Positions 1-7,018 of a DNA stretch of 10,019 nucleotides are shown here, piece by piece (the first letter of the stretch is position 1; the number at the start of each line of letters is the position of its first letter). The notes under the pieces are model-generated. The model did not search any database and was not told the origin of the DNA. It saw only the letters and a program-made list of their open reading frames with translations. The DNA comes from Patescibacteria group bacterium (GTDB lineage: Bacteria; Patescibacteriota; Minisyncoccia; Phycocordibacterales; Phycocordibacteraceae), in the NCBI GenBank assembly GCA_019246385.1, contig JAFAQP010000074.1, positions 1 to 10,019 on the forward strand, given 5' to 3'. Made by a program: the position numbers and the translations under genes.

Positions 1-2459
1 GTCAAGTAACCGGCATGCGCCGTCTTGAGAGCGGTATCGGTAAGTCCTTTTCTCGAGCCGTGCGTCGTCGTGAAATATTCGGTCGGCGTCAATCCTTCCT
101 TCATCGAAGAAACGACTGGGAATTCGACGACGTCGCCTTTCGTATTCGTCACCAAGCCCTTCATGCCCGCCATTTGTGAAAGCTGGCGGACGGAACCCCT
201 GGCGCCTGAAACCACCATCGTGTAGATGGAAGAGAGCGTATCGAGAGAAGGAAGTATTTCTTTTTCGATATTTCCTATTGCCTCCTGCCATACTTCGACA
301 GTGAGGCGCGTCTTTTCGTCAGCGGTAAGAAGGCCGTTTTCATACTGTTCGTTTATTTCCTGAGCATCTTTTCTCGCCTTATCGATGATGGTCTTCTTCA
401 CGGGTGGAACGGCAAGATCGCTGAAGCTGAAAGACACGCCTGAACGGGTAGCGAACTGGAAACCGAAGTGTTTGAGCTTGTCGAGAATGCGGGGCGTTTC
501 GGCAAGGCCGTAGATACGTATGACGTCGTCGACCAATTTTCCGAGCTGCTGCTTGCGGACTTCATCGTTCACGTACGGGTAATCTTTGGGAAGAATGGAG
601 TTGAAGAGAAGTCTGCCGACGGTTGTTTCGAAACGTTCCCCGTTGAAGGCAGCGTATTTTTGATTTCCTTTCGTCGGCTCTACCCATACTTTCGCGTGTA
701 TACCGATATCATCGAAGTCATACGCGAGGATAGCCGCGTTCGGACTCGCGAAATATTTTCCTTCGCCTTTTTCGTTCGGTATGAGGCGGGTCATCCAATA
801 GACGCCAAGCGCGATGTCTAGAGGCTTTTCGAAGATTACCGGCGCGCCTGAGCCGGGCTTCAGGACGTTGCGGGCCGCCGACATGATGTTCTTCGCTTCC
901 ATCTGCGCTTCGGCAGAGAGCGGGACATGTATCGCCATCTGGTCTCCGTCGAAGTCCGCATTGAATGCAGGACAGACTAGCGGGTGCAGCTGGATAGCGT
1001 TTCCTTCAATGAGGCGGGGTCGAAATGCTTGTATACCCTGGCGGTGCAAGGTCGGAGCCCGGTTCAAAAGCACATATTTTCCTTTAATGACTTCTTCCAG
1101 GATCGCCCATACTTCCGGAATTCCTTCTTCTATGAGGCGTCCTGCGCCGCGTATGTTGTGCGCGAGTTCGGCTTCAAGCAGTCGCGCGATGATGAAGGGG
1201 CGGAAAAGTTCAAGCGCCATTTTTTTCGGAAGGCCGCATTCATCGAGATCAAGGTCCGGTCCGACAACGATGACCGAGCGACCGGAATAGTCAACGCGTT
1301 TTCCGAGAAGATTGAAGCGGAAATATCCCTGCTTCGATTTGAGATAGTCGGCGAGCGACTTAAGCGGCCGGCGTTGCGCCTGCGATTGCGCGGAAAATGC
1401 CGCACCTCCTCTGCGGATAGAATTATCGAGAAGGGCGTCAACTGCTTCCTGAAGAATGCGCTTTTCGTTCCGGAGGATCACTTCAGGCGCCATAATGTCA
1501 CGCAATTTCATGAGGCGGTTGTTGCGGTTTATGACGCGGCGGTACAGATCGTTAACGTCTGAGGTCGCATGCCGTCCACTTTCGAGAGCGACCATTGGTC
1601 GGAGGGCCGGCGGAGTGACTGGAATGCGCGTCAGAAACATCCATTCCGGACGCACGTTTGCTTTTATCATCGCCCGTATAAGGGAAAGGCGCTTTGTTAT
1701 CTTCTCGCGTTCAGCCGCCCCGGCTTTCCCGAGCTGGGCGTCGAGGTCGCTCGCGAGCTTCTCCATATTGAGGCTCTTGAAGATATTGTGTATCGCTTCC
1801 GCGCCGATTCCCGCTTCGAAAAACGTTCCGTATTTGACGGAAAAGCGATGGTATTCAATCTCATCGAGGACGGCACCCGGCTGTATGCGCTCGATATCCG
1901 CCTTTGCGGCGAGCATGAGTGTCTTGAGTTCTGTCTTCGCCTTTTCGTTTGCGACTGCCTTGAATTTCGTTTTGTATTCGTTTTCGAGTTCCGTAATGAG
2001 GCGTCCGCGCTCTTCTTCGTTCACTTTGGTGACGATGTATCCGGCAAAGTAGACAACCTTTTCAGCATCGGCCGCCGAAACGCCAAGAATGAGCGCGATC
2101 CTTGAAGGAACGGATCGTAGAAACCAGATGTGCGTGACCGGTGTAGCCAGTTCGATGTGACCCATTCGTTCGCGGCGCACGATCGAGCGCGTCACCTCGA
2201 CGCTGCATTTCTCGCAGACGATGCCGCGAAAACGCGGTCCTTTGTACTTGCCGCAGTAGCATTCGAAGTCACGCTCAGGTCCGAATATCCGCTCGTCAAA
2301 TAAGCCGTCTTTTTCGGAACGCTGGGTGCGGTAATTTATGGTTTCTGGTTTCCGCACTTCGCCCCACGACCACTCGAGAATGCGCTCAGGGGAAGCGAGC
2401 TTCAGGCCTATCCAATCGAAGTTCGATGTGTCAATTACTTTTCCGCGTTTTTGATCCAT
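1..2459 (-). CDS. rpoC: DNA-directed RNA polymerase beta' subunit, N-terminal 819 codons (3' part outside window)
   Basis: Catalytic beta' subunit of RNA polymerase. I translated the minus strand from the ATG at 2459; it stays open to base 1, so the C-terminal part is missing. Residues 67-85 form the N-terminal zinc ribbon (C67, C69, C82, C85). Residues ~145-215 hold a charged, probably helical segment about 40 residues longer than the E. coli equivalent. Residues 296-400 contain the DLYRRVINRNNR and GKRVDYSGRSV motifs. The active-site loop NADFDGD is at 500-506, with Mg-binding D502, D504 and D506. The window ends just past the bridge-helix segment (THGSRKGLTDTALKTA). The trigger loop and second zinc site are not visible. 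RQGIQAF (473-479) replaces the usual RLGIQAF, which I associate with Parcubacteria. The gene starts 10 nt after the rpoB stop with no Shine-Dalgarno sequence, so it is probably cotranscribed and translationally coupled with rpoB. Confidence 0.98.
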   Translation of the reverse strand, partial: MDQKRGKVIDTSNFDWIGLKLASPERILEWSWGEVRKPETINYRTQRSEKDGLFDERIFGPERDFECYCGKYKGPRFRGIVCEKCSVEVTRSIVRRERMGHIELATPVTHIWFLRSVPSRIALILGVSAADAEKVVYFAGYIVTKVNEEERGRLITELENEYKTKFKAVANEKAKTELKTLMLAAKADIERIQPGAVLDEIEYHRFSVKYGTFFEAGIGAEAIHNIFKSLNMEKLASDLDAQLGKAGAAEREKITKRLSLIRAMIKANVRPEWMFLTRIPVTPPALRPMVALESGRHATSDVNDLYRRVINRNNRLMKLRDIMAPEVILRNEKRILQEAVDALLDNSIRRGGAAFSAQSQAQRRPLKSLADYLKSKQGYFRFNLLGKRVDYSGRSVIVVGPDLDLDECGLPKKMALELFRPFIIARLLEAELAHNIRGAGRLIEEGIPEVWAILEEVIKGKYVLLNRAPTLHRQGIQAFRPRLIEGNAIQLHPLVCPAFNADFDGDQMAIHVPLSAEAQMEAKNIMSAARNVLKPGSGAPVIFEKPLDIALGVYWMTRLIPNEKGEGKYFASPNAAILAYDFDDIGIHAKVWVEPTKGNQKYAAFNGERFETTVGRLLFNSILPKDYPYVNDEVRKQQLGKLVDDVIRIYGLAETPRILDKLKHFGFQFATRSGVSFSFSDLAVPPVKKTIIDKARKDAQEINEQYENGLLTADEKTRLTVEVWQEAIGNIEKEILPSLDTLSSIYTMVVSGARGSVRQLSQMAGMKGLVTNTKGDVVEFPVVSSMKEGLTPTEYFTTTHGSRKGLTDTALKTAHAGYL

Positions 2460-2469
2460 GGTCGTGAGA

Positions 2470-5400
2470 TTAAGCGCGTTCGCGCGATCTTATAAATTTT
2501 CTCGTAGGAATCTCCGAATCCGTTCCGTCTTTGCGGCCGAGAATGACGTCGAGACACAGTCCGCGAAGATGGTTCACGAGAACGCTGAAAGCAGCCGGTG
2601 TGTGCGTCGTTTCTATCGGACGACGCTTTACGATCGCATCGAACGCCGCCGAACGGCCCTGGATATCGTCTGATTTTATGGTGAGCATTTCCCGGAGCGT
2701 ATAGGCCGCACCGTACCCAAGCAGCGCCCACACCTCCATCTCTCCGAAACGCTGTCCGCCGTTTTGGGCTTTTCCTCCGAGCGGCTGCTGGGTGATGAGC
2801 GAATACGGACCGATAGAGCGCATATGGATCTTGTCCTCCACCATGTGATGGAGCTTGAGAATGTACATGTATCCGACCGCGATATCCTGAGCGAATTTTT
2901 CTCCCGTCTGACCGTCATAAAGTGGCATGGTGCCCGACTCTGAAAAGCCGGCTTTTTTTAGTTCTTCACGAATCTCTTTTTCGGTCGCGCCGGCGAATCC
3001 CGGCGTTACGGCTTGGTATCCGAGCTCATGTGCCGCAAGACCCAAATGCATCTCCAATATTTGACCGAGGTTCATACGTGACGGCACGCCAAGCGGTGTG
3101 AGAATGATGTCTACCGGTTCACCGTTTTGATCGTACGGCATGTCTTCAACTGGCAGCACCCTGGAAATGACACCCTTGTTACCGTGGCGGCCCGCGAGCT
3201 TGTCTCCCACCGAAACGTTTCGGAGCTGGGCAACGGTTATGTAAATCTTCTTGATGGTTCCGGATTCCAGCGTGTCGCCGCGCTCGCGGGAGAATACTTT
3301 GACCCCGATGACGCGACCGCGCTTACCTCCTTCCATGCGCAGCGATGTGTCTTTAACATCTTTCGCTTTATCGCCGAAGATGGAACGCAACAGACGCTCT
3401 TCCGGCGTCAGCTGGGTCTCGCCCTTCGGCGTCACTTTTCCTACCAAAATGTCGCCGGGACGCACTTCGGCGCCAATGCGCACGACTCCTTCCTCGTCGA
3501 GGTTGCGCAATTTCGTCTCTGAAACGTTCGGGATATCGGGAGTGGTCACTTCAGGGCCGAGTTTCGTATCGCGGACGGAAACGTCGAACTCTTCTATATG
3601 TATCGTCGAAAATTTATTGTTCTGCACGAGGCGTTCCGAGATGATGATAGCGTCCTCGTAGTTGCTGCCGAACCAGCTCATGAATGCGACGCGTACGTTT
3701 TGTCCCAAGGCGAGCTGGCCCTTGTCGGAAGAAGATGTGTCCGCCAAAAGATCGCCGCGTTTCACTTTTGCTCCGAGTGAGACTGCCGGACGGTGGTTGA
3801 AGCAAGAAAATTCGTTCGTCATGGTGAACGGTTGCAGGCGGTACTCGTGTTTTTTACCTTTTTCGTCCTGAACCACGATGCGTGCGGCATCAACAGAAAC
3901 GACGGTGCCGGGATCCTTGGCATAAATGAGCCTTCCCGTATCACGGGCCGCCATTTCCTCTATGCCGGTCGCGACTATCGGCGCCTCGGGAACGACGCAG
4001 GGCGTCGCCTGTTTCTGCATGTTCGAACCCATGAGCGCGCGGTTCGCGTCGTCATTTTCGACGAACGGTATCATCGAGGTCGCTATGGAGAACATCTGGT
4101 TGGTCGCGATGTCTATATATTTGACTTCGTCTTTCGGAACCAGGACCGGCTCGCCCTTGAGGCGCGCTTCCACATACTCTTCCGTGAAAGTGTCGTCGGC
4201 GTTCAGCGGAACGGCGGCATGCGCTATAGGATGCTGTTCCTCTTCGAACGCGTTCAGGAACTGGATCGTACCGGTCACTTTGCCGTTCTCTACTTTCGCG
4301 TACGGAGTTTCAATAATGCCGAAATCGTTAATGCGCGCATAGGTCGCGAGACGAAGGATAAGGCCGATATTTTGGCCTTCCGGAGTCTGTATGGGACAGA
4401 GCCTTCCATAATGGCTCGTGTGCACGTCGCGCACCTCGAACCCCGCCCGTTCACGCGTGAGCCCTCCCGGCCCTAAAGCGGAAACAGTCCGGAGATTTTC
4501 AAGTTCGTCGAGTATGTTCTGCTGAGCCGCCAATTGGGAAAGCTGGTTTGCGGTAAAGAATTCCTTTATCGACGCCGCAAGCGGGCGTGGATTCACGAGC
4601 TGGGTCGGAAGCGTGGTCTCCGCATCGATGGTCGACATCTTGTCCTGGATATTGCGCTTCATGCGGGAAAGGCCAACGCGGACTCTCGCGTCCAAGAGTT
4701 CTCCGACCTGACGTACGCGACGGAACCCGAGATGGTCGATATCATCGCCTTCGGCGCCCGGCGTACTGTTCAACTCAACTATATGAGCCAATATAAGGAT
4801 TATGTCGTCGAGCGAGAGCGAACGCTCCTCAAGGTCTTTCGGGTCCATGGAGCGGTGGAAGCGCTGGTTAAAGCGGTGGCGGCCCGGGTATGAAAGATCG
4901 TAGCGGTCGGCTGAAAATATGCCTTTTACGTAATCGCGCGCGGTCTCTGGAGTGGCGAGGTCGCCGTCGCGGAGACGCCTGTATATTTCGATATATGCCT
5001 GTTCGACGGTCTTTGAAGAATCCTTTTCCAGGGTTGCTTGTATAGCGGCCTTGCCTCCCGGCGTGCGCTCGAAAAGCGTGAGCATATCCCGATCAAAGGT
5101 GGCGCCTAGAATGCGCAAAAGCATGGTCGCGGGAAATTTCCGTTTCCTGTCTATTTTTACGAAAATTGCTCCATCAGGTTCCGAATCTATTTCTATCCAT
5201 GCGCCGCGGGCGGGAATGACTTTCGCGCCAAAGCAGGTCTTGCCGCGCACTTCTCCCGAAGAAAAGAAAACGCCGAACGAGCGCGCAAGCTGCGGCACGA
5301 TGACCCGTTCGACGCCGTTGATGATGAACGTGCCGTGTTCGGTCATTATCGGAAAATCCGCGAGGAATATCGCCTGCTCTTTTTTCGAGTTGAGCGTCTT

Positions 5401-5688
5401 GTTCGTCAGTCGCACGACAGCTTTAAGCGGCGCATCATACGTCAGCTTGTTTTCTTTCGCGCCATATTCGTCGACCTTCGGCTCTCCGATCTCGAACGAG
5501 ACGAATTCTAGGTCGAATTTCTTCTTTGAATAGTCGACAATAGGCGAGAATTCTTTAAAAAGCGATTTCAACCCCTCCGAAATAAATGCTCTGAAACTGG
5601 CAACTTGCGGAGCAACCAGATCCGGCATCGGAACGCGCGCCTCTTTGTGGCGAGAAAAACGTTTCTGTGGGAGGGGTGTTTTTTGCAT
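2470..5688 (-). CDS. rpoB: DNA-directed RNA polymerase beta subunit
   Basis: Complete beta subunit, 1072 aa against about 1340 in E. coli; the large lineage-specific insertions are missing, as in other compact RpoBs. The N terminus (FSRHKEARVPMPDLVAPQVASF) aligns with the family start, which supports the ATG at 5688 over M21. The rifampicin-pocket and fork region lies at 382-444 (SALGPGGLTRERAGFEVRDV, then TPEGQNIGLI). NYEDAIIISE is at 676-685, SVGDKLAGRHGNKGVIS at 826-842, and the C-terminal clamp segment QPLGGKAQNGGQRFGEMEVWAL at 968-989. With beta' it forms the catalytic core. The pocket differs from E. coli at D516 (A388), H526 (N398) and R529 (T401), while S531 (S403) is kept. The usual upstream neighbours rplJ and rplL are absent; trmD lies 153 nt upstream on the same strand. 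No Shine-Dalgarno sequence precedes the start; an extended -10 promoter 15 nt upstream would give a leader of about 9 nt. Confidence 0.99.
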   Translation of the reverse strand: MQKTPLPQKRFSRHKEARVPMPDLVAPQVASFRAFISEGLKSLFKEFSPIVDYSKKKFDLEFVSFEIGEPKVDEYGAKENKLTYDAPLKAVVRLTNKTLNSKKEQAIFLADFPIMTEHGTFIINGVERVIVPQLARSFGVFFSSGEVRGKTCFGAKVIPARGAWIEIDSEPDGAIFVKIDRKRKFPATMLLRILGATFDRDMLTLFERTPGGKAAIQATLEKDSSKTVEQAYIEIYRRLRDGDLATPETARDYVKGIFSADRYDLSYPGRHRFNQRFHRSMDPKDLEERSLSLDDIILILAHIVELNSTPGAEGDDIDHLGFRRVRQVGELLDARVRVGLSRMKRNIQDKMSTIDAETTLPTQLVNPRPLAASIKEFFTANQLSQLAAQQNILDELENLRTVSALGPGGLTRERAGFEVRDVHTSHYGRLCPIQTPEGQNIGLILRLATYARINDFGIIETPYAKVENGKVTGTIQFLNAFEEEQHPIAHAAVPLNADDTFTEEYVEARLKGEPVLVPKDEVKYIDIATNQMFSIATSMIPFVENDDANRALMGSNMQKQATPCVVPEAPIVATGIEEMAARDTGRLIYAKDPGTVVSVDAARIVVQDEKGKKHEYRLQPFTMTNEFSCFNHRPAVSLGAKVKRGDLLADTSSSDKGQLALGQNVRVAFMSWFGSNYEDAIIISERLVQNNKFSTIHIEEFDVSVRDTKLGPEVTTPDIPNVSETKLRNLDEEGVVRIGAEVRPGDILVGKVTPKGETQLTPEERLLRSIFGDKAKDVKDTSLRMEGGKRGRVIGVKVFSRERGDTLESGTIKKIYITVAQLRNVSVGDKLAGRHGNKGVISRVLPVEDMPYDQNGEPVDIILTPLGVPSRMNLGQILEMHLGLAAHELGYQAVTPGFAGATEKEIREELKKAGFSESGTMPLYDGQTGEKFAQDIAVGYMYILKLHHMVEDKIHMRSIGPYSLITQQPLGGKAQNGGQRFGEMEVWALLGYGAAYTLREMLTIKSDDIQGRSAAFDAIVKRRPIETTHTPAAFSVLVNHLRGLCLDVILGRKDGTDSEIPTRKFIRSRERA

Positions 5689-5703
5689 GAAGGTGAATTT
5701 TTA

Positions 5704-5732
5704 CTTATAGCAATGTGCAAAACACGCCAAAA
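5704..5732 (-). promoter_or_regulatory. putative extended -10 promoter of rpoBC
   Basis: On the minus strand TGC-TATAAG (5704-5712) matches an extended -10 (TGn followed by a near-TATAAT hexamer). The -35 is weak: TTTTGG at 17-nt spacing (5727-5732) or TTGGCG at 15-nt spacing (5725-5730). The expected start, about 7 nt past the hexamer (near 5698), leaves only ~9 nt before the rpoB ATG, consistent with the lack of a Shine-Dalgarno site. The 9-mer ATTGCTATA recurs in the promoter of the gene at 9961. Confidence 0.5.
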
Positions 5733-5746
5733 GCGCGTCTCGCTTT
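5730..5746. repeat. short inverted repeat overlapping the rpoB -35 region
   Basis: AAAGCG (5730-5735) and CGCTTT (5741-5746) form a perfect 6-bp stem with a 5-nt loop. On the minus strand it is followed by only a short T run (TTTT then GG), so it is a weak terminator candidate at best. Its overlap with the putative -35 element also allows an operator role. Chance occurrence is possible. Confidence 0.25.
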
Positions 5747-5841
5747 ATTAAGAGGGACTATTTATTTTTCTAACCCACTCCCCGGCCCGAAACTCAATCA
5801 GCTGGTGGTTAAAGAAATCATACTCCTTTGCCCATAATGAG

Positions 5842-6498
5842 TCAAGCCTTTTTCTTGCGCATTTTCCACTCCTCTATTCTCTTATGGTTGCCGGAAAGAA
5901 GGACTTTCGGGACGCGGTATTTCTTTCCTTTCCAAACAAACGTTTCGGGACGGGTATAGACTTCGGAAGAGGAAACGCGTTCTTCCTCCACCGATTCGAA
6001 TTTTCCCAAGACCCCGGGCACCTGGCGCGTGACGGCATCCATGACGACGAGCGCCGGCAATTCTCCTCCGGTCAGCGTATACGGTCCTGCTGAGATCTTT
6101 TTTGCTTTAAGAATTTTTTGAACGCGGGCATCTATGCCTTCATAATGGCCGGCGATAAGAACGATGTCCTCCCGCTCCCTGGCAAGCTTCCGCGCCTCGG
6201 TATTCGTGAATTGTTTTCCCGTAACATCGAAAAAATATAGGAGCGGCTTTCCTCTACCGATGGCTTTCTTCGCCGCCTCAAGAACAGGCTCGGCTTCCAT
6301 GACCATGCCGGGACCGCCGCCATACGGTCTGCCATCCGTGCGTATGTAGCCATTCGCACCGACTTTCTTCGCGAAATCGCGGGGATTATAGAATTTTACG
6401 AGGATCTTTTTCCCGCGTATGGCGCGTCCTATGATGGAACTTGAAAGATACGAATCGAACGCTTCGGGGAAAAGCGTGACCACATGGAATGTAAGCAT
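5842..6498 (-). CDS. trmD: tRNA (guanine-N1)-methyltransferase TrmD
   Basis: SPOUT-family enzyme that transfers a methyl group from SAM to N1 of G37 in tRNAs reading CNN codons, preventing +1 frameshifts. Family motifs: RPYGGGPGMVME at 57-68, the knot segment HYEGID at 118-123 (E. coli RYEGID), TLTGGELPA at 141-149, DAVTRQVPGVLG at 154-165 (R158 corresponds to E. coli R154), YTRPE at 181-185 and VLLSGNH at 199-205. The protein is 218 aa against 255 in E. coli; it stops soon after LLSGNHKRIEEW and lacks the usual C-terminal extension. Two positions are odd. The LSPQG knot loop reads FFDVTG (89-94), and the segment carrying the catalytic base D169 is four residues shorter with E173 at the aligned position. 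khpA lies 28 nt upstream, where rimM would usually intervene. There is no Shine-Dalgarno sequence. The family assignment is firm; activity with the altered residues is inferred. Confidence 0.96.
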   Translation of the reverse strand: MLTFHVVTLFPEAFDSYLSSSIIGRAIRGKKILVKFYNPRDFAKKVGANGYIRTDGRPYGGGPGMVMEAEPVLEAAKKAIGRGKPLLYFFDVTGKQFTNTEARKLAREREDIVLIAGHYEGIDARVQKILKAKKISAGPYTLTGGELPALVVMDAVTRQVPGVLGKFESVEEERVSSSEVYTRPETFVWKGKKYRVPKVLLSGNHKRIEEWKMRKKKA

Positions 6499-6507
6499 GT
6501 GATGCTA

Positions 6508-6523
6508 TTCCGCAGGCGCGGAA
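6508..6523. repeat. small hairpin in the khpA-trmD gap
   Basis: TTCCGC (6508-6513) and GCGGAA (6518-6523) form a 6-bp stem with a 4-nt loop. It fills the space just upstream of the trmD start where a Shine-Dalgarno site would sit. No T-tract follows on the minus strand, so it is not a terminator there. It could shape trmD initiation or RNA processing, or be incidental. Confidence 0.35.
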
Positions 6524-6526
6524 AAT

Positions 6527-6904
6527 TTAGAGGCGCAGGTCTTCGAGCGCTTCGTCAACCGAACGCGATGCGGCTCCCTGCGAAGAAGACGGTATGCCTG
6601 CCCCACCTGAATCCCCCATTGAGGATTCTTCGCGTGGGCCCATGGGGCGCGTTCCGCCGGCAGGCTCGTTGATCTTCAGATTCACGCGGGCATTATTTTT
6701 CATGCCGACAACGCGGAGGAGAATCCGGATTGCTTTCGCCGTATTTCCACTTCTTCCGATGACTTTGCCCATGTCTGCGGGATTCACATCGAGGGTCAAT
6801 AACACTCCCATTTCGTCTACCTGTCTCGCTACTTTAACGTCGCTCGGATTGTCGACGAGCATCTTTACCACGTACTCCAGAAATTCTTGGTCTTGATTCT
6901 GCAT
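6527..6904 (-). CDS. khpA: KH-domain RNA-binding protein, KhpA family, with C-terminal tail
   Basis: Residues 1-78 form a single type II KH domain of the KhpA (YlqC) family. FLEYVVKMLVDNP (8-20) is the family-typical N-terminal helix, and GKVIGRSGNTAKAIR (46-60) carries the RNA-binding GxxG loop (G50-R-S-G53). KhpA proteins are cytoplasmic and bind RNA, often with KhpB; the family is usually about 75-85 aa. This one is 125 aa: residues ~80-125 add a Gly/Ser/Pro-rich, probably disordered tail ending in a short acidic segment (VDEALEDLRL). Its position just upstream of trmD matches the widespread rpsP-khpA-rimM-trmD order, which supports the family call. However, rpsP is about 2.6 kb away beyond a divergent gene block. 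No Shine-Dalgarno sequence is near the start; an AAGG lies too far upstream (about 16 nt). Confidence 0.9.
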   Translation of the reverse strand: MQNQDQEFLEYVVKMLVDNPSDVKVARQVDEMGVLLTLDVNPADMGKVIGRSGNTAKAIRILLRVVGMKNNARVNLKINEPAGGTRPMGPREESSMGDSGGAGIPSSSQGAASRSVDEALEDLRL

Positions 6905-7018
6905 ATGCTGTGTATGTCTGCCTTAGTTGATATAGGCCGTTAATTGATAAGACCATTAGCGGGCCGAGGGTAGTACTGTACGACATATCGAGCTTCCCCG
7001 CAATCTACGCAAGCTCTC
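6905..7018. other. divergent khpA / zwf intergenic region
   Basis: A 114-nt region that must carry promoters for the minus-strand khpA-trmD unit and the plus-strand zwf-gnd unit. For khpA the best -10 I see is a weak TATATC on the minus strand (6929-6934) without a good -35. An odd palindrome GTAC-T-GTAC lies at 6973-6981 and could be an operator half-site pair, but it is too short to be convincing. No gene is visible. Confidence 0.5.

Larger units (their letters stand above)
5689..5841. other. trmD-rpoB intergenic region
   Basis: A 153-nt non-coding gap between the trmD stop and the rpoB start, long for this compact window. The rpoB-proximal 60 nt hold a probable promoter and a short inverted repeat, annotated separately. 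The trmD-proximal part (about 5760-5841) holds an imperfect AACC(C)AC / GTGGTT pairing but no T-tract, so I do not call a trmD terminator. Read-through from trmD into rpoB remains possible. No tRNA or ribosomal-protein reading frame is visible. Confidence 0.6.

Noticed and set aside
814-2105. Overlapping plus-strand open frames of 158-198 codons opposite rpoC
   Set aside because: Three overlapping frames in the same DNA, all antisense to clear beta' motifs; they arise from codon bias on the coding strand.
2435-2731. Minus-strand 98-codon frame across the rpoB-rpoC junction
   Set aside because: Out of frame with the conserved C terminus of RpoB and the N terminus of RpoC, both of which are intact.
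3793-4476. 227-codon plus-strand open frame opposite rpoB
   Set aside because: It lies entirely antisense to highly conserved rpoB coding sequence, has Arg/Glu/Phe-heavy shadow composition, and shows no recognisable domain or start signal.
4952-5533. 193-codon plus-strand open frame opposite the rpoB N-terminal region
   Set aside because: Serine/Arg-rich shadow of conserved RpoB codons with no promoter or family resemblance.
5790-5830. Minus-strand mini-ORF (7 codons, MISLTTS) after an AAAGGAG between trmD and rpoB, a possible leader peptide
   Set aside because: The GGAG is only 1 nt from the ATG, too close to act as a Shine-Dalgarno site, and it lies upstream of the predicted rpoB transcription start.
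5760-5841. Possible tRNA or structured RNA in the trmD-rpoB gap
   Set aside because: Only one imperfect stem (AACC(C)AC/GTGGTT) can be drawn; no tRNA arms, T-loop or T-tract are present.
6973-6981. GTAC-T-GTAC odd palindrome upstream of zwf as an operator
   Set aside because: Only 9 nt with no second copy of the full motif; a chance occurrence is likely.
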